Source: Actinomycetota bacterium
GTDB lineage: Bacteria; Actinomycetota; Thermoleophilia; Gaiellales; Gaiellaceae
Reading direction: 5' to 3'
Assembly: GCA_013697465.1 (NCBI GenBank)
Contig: JACCWU010000215.1
Span: 1 to 6,140 of the forward strand
DNA length: 6,140 nt
Made by a program: the position numbers and the translations under genes. The notes beneath the pieces were generated by a model, which worked only from the letters and a program-made list of their open reading frames with translations, had not been told where the DNA came from and did no database searches. Below are positions 1 through 5,520 of the stretch, in pieces. Position 1 is the stretch's first letter; each line of letters starts with the position of its first letter.

Positions 1-353
1 ACGGCTCGATGGATCCGCGCGATGCCATCGGCCATGCCGCTGAGATCCTCATTCGGCAGCTCGCGATCTTCACGGATCTCGACAGGATCGAAGGTCTCGG
101 AGAGGCGGCCGCGGAGGCCGCCGCGGAAGCTCCGGCAGTGCACGGAATGGAGAACTTCCCGATCGAGGAGCTCGAGCTCGGCGTTCGCTCGTACAACTGC
201 TTGAAGCGCGTGGGCATCGAGACGATCGGCGATCTGACCTCCAAGTCGGAGAACGAGCTCGTGGCCATCCCCAACTTCGGTCGCAAGTCCATCGAGGAGG
301 TCCGCGCGGCGCTCTCCACGCACGGGCTCACCCTCAAGGGTGAGGATCTCTAG
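1..353 (+). CDS. rpoA: RNA polymerase alpha subunit, C-terminal part (5' truncated by window edge)
   Basis: The alpha subunit nucleates RNA polymerase assembly through its N-terminal domain and contacts UP-element DNA and activators through its C-terminal domain. The reading frame is open from base 3, so the ATG at base 9 is internal: the residues around it (GSMDPRDAIGHAAEIL) match the last segment of the alpha N-terminal domain. An Ala/Glu-rich linker follows (about residues 30-46 counted from that ATG), then a complete C-terminal domain. In it, ELGVRSYNCLK carries the equivalents of E. coli R265, N268 and C269, and NFGRKSIEE those of G296, K298, S299 and E302. The DNA-contacting surface is therefore intact and UP-element recognition should be normal. 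The stop is TAG at 351-353, six bases before rplQ, which is the usual order in ribosomal protein operons. The identity is near certain. Confidence 0.97.
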   Translation, partial: GSMDPRDAIGHAAEILIRQLAIFTDLDRIEGLGEAAAEAAAEAPAVHGMENFPIEELELGVRSYNCLKRVGIETIGDLTSKSENELVAIPNFGRKSIEEVRAALSTHGLTLKGEDL

Positions 354-359
354 AGAACG

Positions 360-782
360 ATGCGGCACCAGCGGTCGGGGAAGAAGCTGGGGCGGGACTC
401 CGCCCATCGCAAGGCGCTGTACTCGAATCTCACGGGTGCCTTGATCGAGCACGGCCGCATCGAGACGACCGAGGCCAAGGCGAAGGCGGTCAAGCCCTTC
501 GCCGAGAAGATGATCACTCTGGGCAAGCGCGGCGATCTCCACGCCCGGCGGCAGGCGCTCGCCGCGCTTCGCTCCAACGACGTCGTCCACAACCTCTTCG
601 CGGACGTCGCCCCCAGGTTCTCCGACCGGCCCGGGGGCTACACGCGAATAGTGAAGCTCGGCCCGCGACAGGGAGACGCCGCCGACATGGTCTACCTCGA
701 GCTCGTCGATTACGAGCCCGTCGCGACACCGTTCACGGTCCCGCGCGCCCAGCGCGAAGAAGCCGCTCCGGCCGAGACGTAG
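360..782 (+). CDS. rplQ: 50S ribosomal protein L17
   Basis: This is a structural protein of the large ribosomal subunit, located near the polypeptide exit tunnel. The 140-residue product starts with the family signature MRHQRSGKKLGRDSAHRKAL. It continues with LIEHGRIETTEAKAKAVKPF (about 28-47), the ITLGKRGDLHARRQAL block (52-67), and RPGGYTRIVKLGPRQGDAADM (90-110) ahead of the ELV strand. The L17 core is complete at about residue 117. The remaining 23 residues are a Pro/Glu/Ala-rich tail of the variable kind seen in many actinobacterial L17 proteins. The ATG lies six bases after the rpoA stop, so the two are almost certainly co-transcribed. No strong Shine-Dalgarno is evident: only a GGTGAGG run about 14 bases upstream inside rpoA and a GAGAA directly before the start, so translational coupling to rpoA is likely. 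The family assignment is secure. Confidence 0.98.
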   Translation: MRHQRSGKKLGRDSAHRKALYSNLTGALIEHGRIETTEAKAKAVKPFAEKMITLGKRGDLHARRQALAALRSNDVVHNLFADVAPRFSDRPGGYTRIVKLGPRQGDAADMVYLELVDYEPVATPFTVPRAQREEAAPAET

Positions 783-798
783 AGCGCCCGGAGCCGAG

Positions 799-810
799 TA
801 CGCTCGGGGC
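799..810 (+). promoter_or_regulatory. Probable leaderless promoter (-10 TACGCT) for the NfeD-like gene
   Basis: A TACGCT hexamer (799-804) fits the TANNNT -10 consensus and is followed by exactly six bases before the GTG at 811, which would place the transcription start on the start codon. There is no Shine-Dalgarno. The same six-base spacing recurs at two other genes in this window. No convincing -35 element is seen. The hexamer sits in a small inverted repeat (CCGAG at 794-798, CTCGG at 803-807). This is an inference from sequence alone. Confidence 0.5.
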
Positions 811-1131
811 GTGCTCTTCACGATCGGGCTCCTGCTCGCGATCTTTGTTCTTCCTCAGCCTTGGGGACTCGTGGCCGTCGCGGCGGGCGGGACGCTCGAC
901 ATCGTCGAGACCGGTGTTCTCTGGTGGTGGTCGAAGAGATGGCGGGCGGCCGTCGGCATCGACTCGTTCGTCGGCAGGACGGGCGTGGCAACCTCGTCGC
1001 TCTGGCCGGAAGGGCAGGTGAAGATCGACGGGGAGATCTGGCGGGCGCGCTGCGCAGGGGGCTGCGACGCCGGTACGAACGTCGTCGTCCGCTCGGTCGA
1101 GGGGCTGACGCTCGTCGTCGATCCGGCGTAA
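811..1131 (+). CDS. NfeD-like small membrane protein (two helices plus OB-fold domain)
   Basis: This 106-residue protein has two hydrophobic segments, about residues 2-14 and 17-39, joined by a short PQP turn. A basic stretch (SKRWR) follows, then a cytosolic or periplasmic OB-like domain at about 54-106. That domain follows the NfeD C-terminal pattern: VGRTGVATSSLWPEGQVKID, then W.AR, then G..VVV..VEGL.LVV.P. NfeD proteins are usually encoded beside stomatin/flotillin-type (SPFH) proteins and are thought to act in membrane quality control. The long forms carry a ClpP-like serine protease domain, which is absent here, making this the short form. No SPFH gene is visible nearby, so the partner is unknown. 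Two cysteines, C81 and C85, lie in the loop between OB strands. The GTG at 811 is chosen because it gives the full first helix and sits six bases after a -10-like hexamer. Fold assignment is fairly sure; function is not. Confidence 0.75.
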   Translation: MLFTIGLLLAIFVLPQPWGLVAVAAGGTLDIVETGVLWWWSKRWRAAVGIDSFVGRTGVATSSLWPEGQVKIDGEIWRARCAGGCDAGTNVVVRSVEGLTLVVDPA

Positions 1132-1133
1132 TC

Positions 1134-1149
1134 GGGCTACAGTCCTCGC
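1134..1149 (+). promoter_or_regulatory. Probable leaderless promoter (GGGC-TACAGT) for the Kelch gene
   Basis: GGGC followed by the hexamer TACAGT (1138-1143) lies immediately after the NfeD-like stop codon (TAA, 1129-1131), with exactly six bases to the ATG at 1150. This spacing predicts a transcript beginning at the A of the start codon. No Shine-Dalgarno is present and no clear -35 box is seen. The GGGCTAC core is shared with the sites before truA and the phosphatase gene. Confidence 0.55.
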
Positions 1150-2082
1150 ATGCGGTGCGTCGCCCCGTTCCTCGCGTTCGGGCTTCTGGCGTGGGTACCG
1201 CTGGGAGCGGCTACACCGGTTGCGTGGGAGCGTCATGCCTCCCTCCTGGCTCCCCGTACAGAGATCGCAGCGGCTGTTCTCGGTGAGGAGATCGTGGTCG
1301 TGGGCGGCTTCAACGCCGACGGATCCGCGTCCGCGCGCGTCGACGCCTACTCGCCCTCGCGCGACCGTTGGCGCCGCCTCCCCGACCTGCCGGTGCGGGT
1401 TCATCATTCGACCGCGGTCGGCTCGAAGGGGCGCCTCTACGTCCTCGGGGGCTACGCGGAGGGCGGGACTCCCCTTCGCACGGCGTTCGTCTTCCAGTCG
1501 GGGAAATGGCGAGCACTACCCCGGCTGCCGCTTGCGCGCGCGGCCGCGGGCGCGGCGCTCGTGCGCGGCCGGATCGTCGTCGCCGGAGGGGTCGCGCAGA
1601 CGAGCGGGGCAAGGCTCGCGCGCACCGCCCTGTCGTTCGATCTGGCGAAGAGGCGCTGGTCGGTCGTTCCCGGTCCGAGCCCTCGCGAGCACCTCGGTGT
1701 CACGTCCTTCGCCGGGACGGTGTACGCGGTCGCGGGACGCACCTCCGGCCTCGACACGAACCTCACGCACCTCGAGTCGTATCGTCCCGGGGAGAAGCGC
1801 TGGCGGAGGCTCGGGCCCGTTCCAGGCTCACGCGGAGGGACGGGAGCGGCGGCCACCGGAGGCACGATCGTCTCCGTCGGGGGCGAGGAGCCCGGAGGGA
1901 CGATTCGCGAGGTCTACGCCTACTCCGTCGCCGCTGCGAGCTGGCGACGACTCGACGATCTTCCCACGCCCAGGCACGGACTCGGGGTCGCGGCGTTCGG
2001 CGGCCGCATCTTCGCGATCGGCGGCGGGCCCGAGCCCGGACTCACGGTCAGTGGCGCGAACGAGTCGATCGTCGTGCGCTAG
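1150..2082 (+). CDS. Secreted Kelch-repeat six-bladed beta-propeller protein
   Basis: This 310-residue protein has a probable Sec signal peptide: an Arg near the start, a hydrophobic core at about 4-19, and a likely cleavage site near residues 20-24 (LGAA/TPVA). There is no lipobox. The rest is Kelch repeats of 46-50 residues, at roughly 35-81, 82-127, 128-177, 178-225, 226-272 and 273-310. Each has hydrophobic strands ending in a Gly-Gly doublet (52-53, 100-101, 146-147, 244-245, 291-293) and a Trp about 20-25 residues later (W74, W120, W170, W218, W265). Blade four is degenerate, with AGR in place of GG. The sixth Trp appears to be W26 at the N-terminus, so the last blade would be closed by the N-terminal strand. 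Kelch propellers mostly bind proteins or glycans; some are enzymes, but no catalytic motif is visible here. The ligand is unknown. The gene lies between rplQ and truA, which are adjacent in many bacteria. Confidence 0.85.
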   Translation: MRCVAPFLAFGLLAWVPLGAATPVAWERHASLLAPRTEIAAAVLGEEIVVVGGFNADGSASARVDAYSPSRDRWRRLPDLPVRVHHSTAVGSKGRLYVLGGYAEGGTPLRTAFVFQSGKWRALPRLPLARAAAGAALVRGRIVVAGGVAQTSGARLARTALSFDLAKRRWSVVPGPSPREHLGVTSFAGTVYAVAGRTSGLDTNLTHLESYRPGEKRWRRLGPVPGSRGGTGAAATGGTIVSVGGEEPGGTIREVYAYSVAAASWRRLDDLPTPRHGLGVAAFGGRIFAIGGGPEPGLTVSGANESIVVR

Positions 2083-2087
2083 CCGCG

Positions 2088-2097
2088 GGGCTACCGT
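2088..2097 (+). promoter_or_regulatory. Possible promoter (GGGC-TACCGT) for truA
   Basis: GGGC followed by TACCGT (2092-2097) lies just after the Kelch stop codon. Six bases further on is 2104, where no usable start codon occurs. The truA ATG is at 2113, so the predicted leader would be only about nine bases, with no Shine-Dalgarno. The match to the neighbouring sites makes it credible, but the geometry differs. The site also overlaps an inverted repeat (TAGCC at 2080-2084, GGCTA at 2089-2093). Confidence 0.4.
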
Positions 2098-2112
2098 GCT
2101 CCCGCGTTTGCG

Positions 2113-2838
2113 ATGAATCTCAAGCTTCTCCTCGAGTACGACGGGACCGACTTTCGCGGCTGGGCGCGGCAGCCGGGGATGCGCACGGTCGAGGGCGTCG
2201 TCCGCGAGGCACTCGCCGAAACGTATCCGAGCTGGGAGGGGCTGGCCGTGGCCGGCCGCACGGACACCGGGGTTCACGCGATGGGGCAGGTCGCGAGCGT
2301 GTTGGTCGACGGCGGCCCGCCCCCTGATCGAGCGGCGCAGGCGTTGAACAGCGCGCTCCCGGGCGACGTCGCCGTACTTGCTGCGGAGGAGGCGCCGCCC
2401 GAGTTCCATGCGCGGTTCTCCGCACGCTCGCGCTCGTATCGCTACAGAGTGCTGGCCCAGCCGACACGGTCGCCCCTCGAGGCGCGGCACGCGCTGTGGT
2501 GGCCGCGGCCGGTCGATCTCGAGACGCTCGAGGCTGCGGCCGCGCTCCTCGACGGACGGCACGACTTCCGAGCGTTCACCCGCGCGGAGACGAAGCACGA
2601 CGTCTTCGAGCGCGAGGTGCTGGCGGCCTCGTGGGTGCGAGATGGCGACCGCCTCGACTTCGGCATCACGGCCGACGGCTTCCTCCGCCACATGGTTCGA
2701 ACGCTCGTCGGCACGATGCTCGAGCTCGGGCCCCGAGCGCCGGGACGCATCGCGGAGCTCCTCGAGGGTCGCCCCCGCGCCGACGCTGGGCTCACCGCTC
2801 CGCCTTGGGGTCTCCACCTTGAGCGCGTGAGCTACTGA
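2113..2838 (+). CDS. truA: tRNA pseudouridine(38-40) synthase TruA
   Basis: TruA converts uridines 38, 39 and 40 in the anticodon stem-loop of many tRNAs to pseudouridine in the cytosol. At 241 residues it is of normal length. The N-terminal strand LLLEYDGTDFRGWARQPG (about 5-22) is typical. The catalytic motif AGRTDTGVHAMGQV (47-60) holds the nucleophilic aspartate D51 and the conserved R49. ALNSALPGDV (77-86) and the FSARSRSYRYRV segment (102-113, with the active-site Tyr near 109) follow. The second half contains DFRAFT (151-156), ITADGFLRHMVRTLVGTMLELG (185-206) and the closing APPWGLHLERVSY. The ATG at 2113 is the only plausible start: the frame is closed upstream by a stop at 2080-2082 with no alternative ATG, GTG or TTG between. 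truA classically follows rplQ; here two accessory genes separate them. The identity is very secure. Confidence 0.97.
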   Translation: MNLKLLLEYDGTDFRGWARQPGMRTVEGVVREALAETYPSWEGLAVAGRTDTGVHAMGQVASVLVDGGPPPDRAAQALNSALPGDVAVLAAEEAPPEFHARFSARSRSYRYRVLAQPTRSPLEARHALWWPRPVDLETLEAAAALLDGRHDFRAFTRAETKHDVFEREVLAASWVRDGDRLDFGITADGFLRHMVRTLVGTMLELGPRAPGRIAELLEGRPRADAGLTAPPWGLHLERVSY

Positions 2839-2857
2839 ACGTGGTGTCGGAACGCTC

Positions 2858-2873
2858 GGGCTACGATCGAGCA
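2858..2873 (+). promoter_or_regulatory. Probable leaderless promoter (GGGC-TACGAT) for the HAD phosphatase gene
   Basis: GGGC plus TACGAT (2862-2867) is followed by six bases and then the GTG at 2874, the same geometry as upstream of the NfeD-like and Kelch genes. TACGAT is a good TANNNT -10. The site decides the start codon of the phosphatase, because the longer in-frame GTG starts at 2841 and 2844 would place it inside the coding region. A 5-bp inverted repeat (GCTCG at 2854-2858, CGAGC at 2868-2872) flanks the hexamer. Confidence 0.55.
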
Positions 2874-3512
2874 GTGCGTTTTCCCGTCGTCCTCTTCGAC
2901 CTCGACGGCACGCTCATCGACTCGGGGCCGATCATCCTCGCGTCGATGCAGCACGCGGTGAGGACCGTGCTCGGGCGCGAGATTCCGCCCGAGGAGCTCG
3001 GCTTGACGATCGGCGGCCAGGGCATCGTCGCGCAGATGCAGGCCATCGACGCCGATCGTGCAGATCAGCTGCTCGAGGCGTACAAGGAGCACAACGACGG
3101 GCTGCACGAGACGCTCGAGGCGTTCGACGAGCTGCTCGCGCTCCTGCCCGCTCTCAAGGCCGAGGGCCGGAAGCTCGGGATCGTCACGGCGAAGCGGCAC
3201 CGTACCGTTGCCCTCGCTCTCGACCGCTTCCCCGCACTCGAGGCCGACTTCGACGTCGTGGTCGCCCACGAAGACACCGAGCGGCACAAGCCGGATCCCG
3301 ACCCCGTGCTTCTCGCTATCGAGCGCCTCGGAGGGACGCCGGGCGAGTCCGCGTACGTCGGGGACTCGCCGTTCGACATCCAGGCAGCGAAGTCTGCGGG
3401 AGCCTTTGCAATCGCAGTGAGCTGGGGCGGCATCCACCCGGACGATCGTCTGCTTTCCGAGGAGCCCGACGCATTCGTGCACTCCCCGCAGGAGCTGCTC
3501 GATGTCCTCTAG
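2874..3512 (+). CDS. HAD-superfamily phosphatase, PpaX/phosphoglycolate phosphatase-like
   Basis: This Mg-dependent phosphohydrolase acts through a phospho-aspartate intermediate. With the GTG at 2874 the product has 212 residues and begins MRFPVVLFDLDGTLIDSG, placing motif I (nucleophile D9, acid/base D11) at the usual distance from the N-terminus. A helical cap domain of subfamily I type spans about 17-90. Motif II is GIVTAKR (T105), the motif III lysine is K139 in HKPDPDP, and motif IV is YVGDSPFDIQAA (D164, D168). The GIVTAK form and the HKP.PDP segment resemble pyrophosphatase PpaX and phosphoglycolate phosphatase Gph, but sequence alone cannot fix the substrate (pyrophosphate, 2-phosphoglycolate or another small phosphate ester). 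A longer GTG start at 2841 would add 11 residues that family members do not need and that overlap a probable promoter. Its last 11 bases overlap ligA, implying co-transcription. Confidence 0.88.
   Translation: MRFPVVLFDLDGTLIDSGPIILASMQHAVRTVLGREIPPEELGLTIGGQGIVAQMQAIDADRADQLLEAYKEHNDGLHETLEAFDELLALLPALKAEGRKLGIVTAKRHRTVALALDRFPALEADFDVVVAHEDTERHKPDPDPVLLAIERLGGTPGESAYVGDSPFDIQAAKSAGAFAIAVSWGGIHPDDRLLSEEPDAFVHSPQELLDVL
3490..3494 (+). promoter_or_regulatory. Shine-Dalgarno site for ligA
   Basis: AGGAG lies seven bases before the ATG at 3502, inside the end of the phosphatase gene. It supports that ATG as the ligA start and translational coupling between the two genes. It contrasts with the four upstream genes, which lack such a site. 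Confidence 0.7.
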
Positions 3513-5520
3513 GACAGCCACGCCGAAGACGCGCGCGGCCGAGCTGCGCAAGACCCTCAACAGCGCTTCCGCCGCGTACTACACCGACGAGCCGATCATG
3601 ACCGACGCGGAGTTCGATCGGCTCTACGACGAGCTCGCCGCTCTCGAGAGCGAGCATCCCGACCTCGTTGCGCCCGACTCGCCGACGCAGCGCGTCGGCG
3701 CTGCCCCATCGGAGCGCTTCCGAAAGGTCGAGCACCTGGCGCCCATGGGCTCCCTCGAGAAGGTGACGAGCGAAGAAACCCTCGTGAAGTTCGCAGACGA
3801 CGTCCGAAAGCGTCTCGGCACCGACGAGCCGATCGCGTATGTCGTAGAGCCGAAGATCGACGGTCTCGCGGTCTCGCTCTTGTACGAGAACGGCGCTTAT
3901 GCGCGCGGCGCGACCCGCGGGGACGGCGAGCGCGGCGAGGACGTCACCCCGAACCTGCGCACGATCCGCGCGGTTCCGCTCACCATGACGACGAAGTCGC
4001 GCGAGCAGCCGCCCGGCCTGCTCGAGGTTCGCGGCGAGGTGTTCATGCCGCTCTCCGGCTTCCGGGCGTTCACCGAGCAGCAGGCGGCGGATGGAAAGAA
4101 GGCCGCGCCCAACCCCCGGAATGCGGCCGCCGGCTCCGTCCGGCAGCTCGACCCGGCGATCACGGCGAACCGCCCGCTCTCGATCTGGATCTACGGGGTC
4201 GGCCAGGCCGACGGAGTCGAGCTCACGAGCCAATGGGAGACGCTCCAGTGGCTCCGGGCCCACGGCTTCCGCACGAACCCGTTCGCCGAGCGACTCGATT
4301 CCATCGAAGACGTCGCTCGTGCCTCGCGCGAGTGGGAGACGCGACGCGCGGAGCTCGACTACGAGATCGACGGAATCGTCATCAAGGTCGACTCCCTCGA
4401 CCAGCAGCGCCGCCTCGGGGCGCTGCACGGTCGTCCACGCTGGGCCCGCGCGTACAAGTGGGCGCCGATGTCCGCCCAGACGAAGCTCCGCAAGATCCAC
4501 ATTCGGGTCGGCCGGACCGGAGCGCTCAATCCCTGGGCCGAGCTCGAACCCGTGCAGGTCGGGGGCGTGACGGTCTCGACCGCGACACTGCACAACGAGG
4601 AGGACATCAACCGCAAGGACGTTCGGGAAGGCGACACCGTGGTCGTCCAGCGGGCCGGCGACGTGATCCCGCAAGTGGTCGGGCCCGTGCTGCCGCATCC
4701 GCGCGGCTCGAAGCCGTTCCGCATGCCTGCCAACTGTCCCCTCTGCGACGCGGAGATCGTGAAGCCCGAAGGAGAGGTCATGCACCGCTGCCCGAACCGA
4801 GCATGCCCGTCGCGCGGTCTCGAGACGCTCATCCACTGGGTGCAGGCGGCCATGGACATCGAGGGCGTGGGGGAGCAGTTCGTCAGGCGGCTCTGGGATC
4901 ACGGCCTGCTCCGTTCGATGCCGGATCTCTATCGCCTGACCCCAGAACAGCTGCAGGAGCTCGACGGCTACGGTGAGATCTCCTCGGCGAAGGCAACCGA
5001 GTCGATCCAGGAGTCGAAGGTACAGCCGTTCTCGCGTGTCCTACTCGGGCTCAACATCCCGAAGGTCGGGTGGGTGATGGCACGAAATCTCGCGCGCCAC
5101 TTCGGCTCGGTCGACGCACTCATGGCGGCGGCGCCCGAGGAGCTGCTCGAGGTCGAGGGGATCGGACCGGACCGCGCCGAGCTCGTCGCCGAGTGGTTCG
5201 CCGACGAGGACAACAGCCGGCTCGTCGAGGAGCTCCGAGCCCTGGGTCTGCAGATGTCGTCGGGCGAGGAGGAGCGACCGATCGAGGGGCCCTTGAGCGG
5301 GAAGCAGTACGTGATCACGGGGACGCTCGAGAGCTGGTCGCGAGAGGAGGCGAAGGCGTCACTAGAGGCTCTCGGCGCGAAAGTATCCGACTCGGTCTCC
5401 GGAAAGACCACAGGCGTGATCGTCGGGGAGAGCCCTGGCTCGAAGCTGCAGAAGGCGCAGAAGCTCGGGGTGGAGGTTCTCTCGGAGGACGCCCTCGCCA
5501 GCTTGCTAGGGACGCGCTAG
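3502..5520 (+). CDS. ligA: NAD-dependent DNA ligase LigA
   Basis: LigA seals nicks during replication and repair using NAD+ as the adenylate donor. The 672-residue protein has every expected domain. The Ia NAD-binding region includes YYTDEPIMTDAEFDRLYDEL (26-45). The adenylation domain carries the nucleophile K118 in KIDG (118-121), TRGDGERGEDVTPNLRTI (138-155), GEVFMP (178-183), NPRNAAAGS (204-212), EIDGIVIKVD (288-297) and RWARAYKW (313-320). The OB domain includes VGRTGALNPWAELEPVQVGG (336-355) and the RAGDVIP turn (384-390). The zinc finger cysteines are C412, C415, C430 and C435. Helix-hairpin-helix repeats span about 450-585 and a BRCT domain about 597-670. The HhH region reads IPKVGW where many ligases have IRHVGE, which looks like lineage variation. 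The start overlaps the phosphatase gene by 11 bases behind a good Shine-Dalgarno. The 3' end overlaps the convergent dacB by 15 bp. Confidence 0.98.
   Translation: MSSRTATPKTRAAELRKTLNSASAAYYTDEPIMTDAEFDRLYDELAALESEHPDLVAPDSPTQRVGAAPSERFRKVEHLAPMGSLEKVTSEETLVKFADDVRKRLGTDEPIAYVVEPKIDGLAVSLLYENGAYARGATRGDGERGEDVTPNLRTIRAVPLTMTTKSREQPPGLLEVRGEVFMPLSGFRAFTEQQAADGKKAAPNPRNAAAGSVRQLDPAITANRPLSIWIYGVGQADGVELTSQWETLQWLRAHGFRTNPFAERLDSIEDVARASREWETRRAELDYEIDGIVIKVDSLDQQRRLGALHGRPRWARAYKWAPMSAQTKLRKIHIRVGRTGALNPWAELEPVQVGGVTVSTATLHNEEDINRKDVREGDTVVVQRAGDVIPQVVGPVLPHPRGSKPFRMPANCPLCDAEIVKPEGEVMHRCPNRACPSRGLETLIHWVQAAMDIEGVGEQFVRRLWDHGLLRSMPDLYRLTPEQLQELDGYGEISSAKATESIQESKVQPFSRVLLGLNIPKVGWVMARNLARHFGSVDALMAAAPEELLEVEGIGPDRAELVAEWFADEDNSRLVEELRALGLQMSSGEEERPIEGPLSGKQYVITGTLESWSREEAKASLEALGAKVSDSVSGKTTGVIVGESPGSKLQKAQKLGVEVLSEDALASLLGTR

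Noticed and set aside
106..126. Repetitive GCC/GCG/GAG stretch in rpoA
   Set aside because: It encodes the Ala/Glu-rich flexible linker between the two alpha domains, which is normally variable and low in complexity.
9..353. ATG at base 9 as a separate gene start
   Set aside because: The frame is open to the window edge and the residues around the ATG match the internal end of the RpoA N-terminal domain, so this is a truncated rpoA and not a short alpha-like protein.
794..807. Hairpin CCGAG-TACG-CTCGG as an intrinsic terminator for rplQ
   Set aside because: The stem is only five pairs, no T-run follows, and the sequence continues directly into a start codon. A promoter reading is better supported.
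1368..2327. 319-codon + strand frame overlapping the Kelch gene and truA
   Set aside because: It is out of frame with both supported genes, extremely Arg/Gly-rich, and has no motifs.
1828..2817. 329-codon open frame on the - strand opposite truA and the end of the Kelch gene
   Set aside because: It spans two real genes antisense, is Arg/Glu-rich and low in complexity, and shows no domain. Shadow frame.
3316..4902. Long open frame of 528 codons on the - strand opposite ligA
   Set aside because: It lies antisense to a complete, fully motif-supported ligA and the end of the phosphatase gene. Its product is Arg/Ala/Leu-rich with no recognisable domain, as expected of a GC-rich shadow frame.
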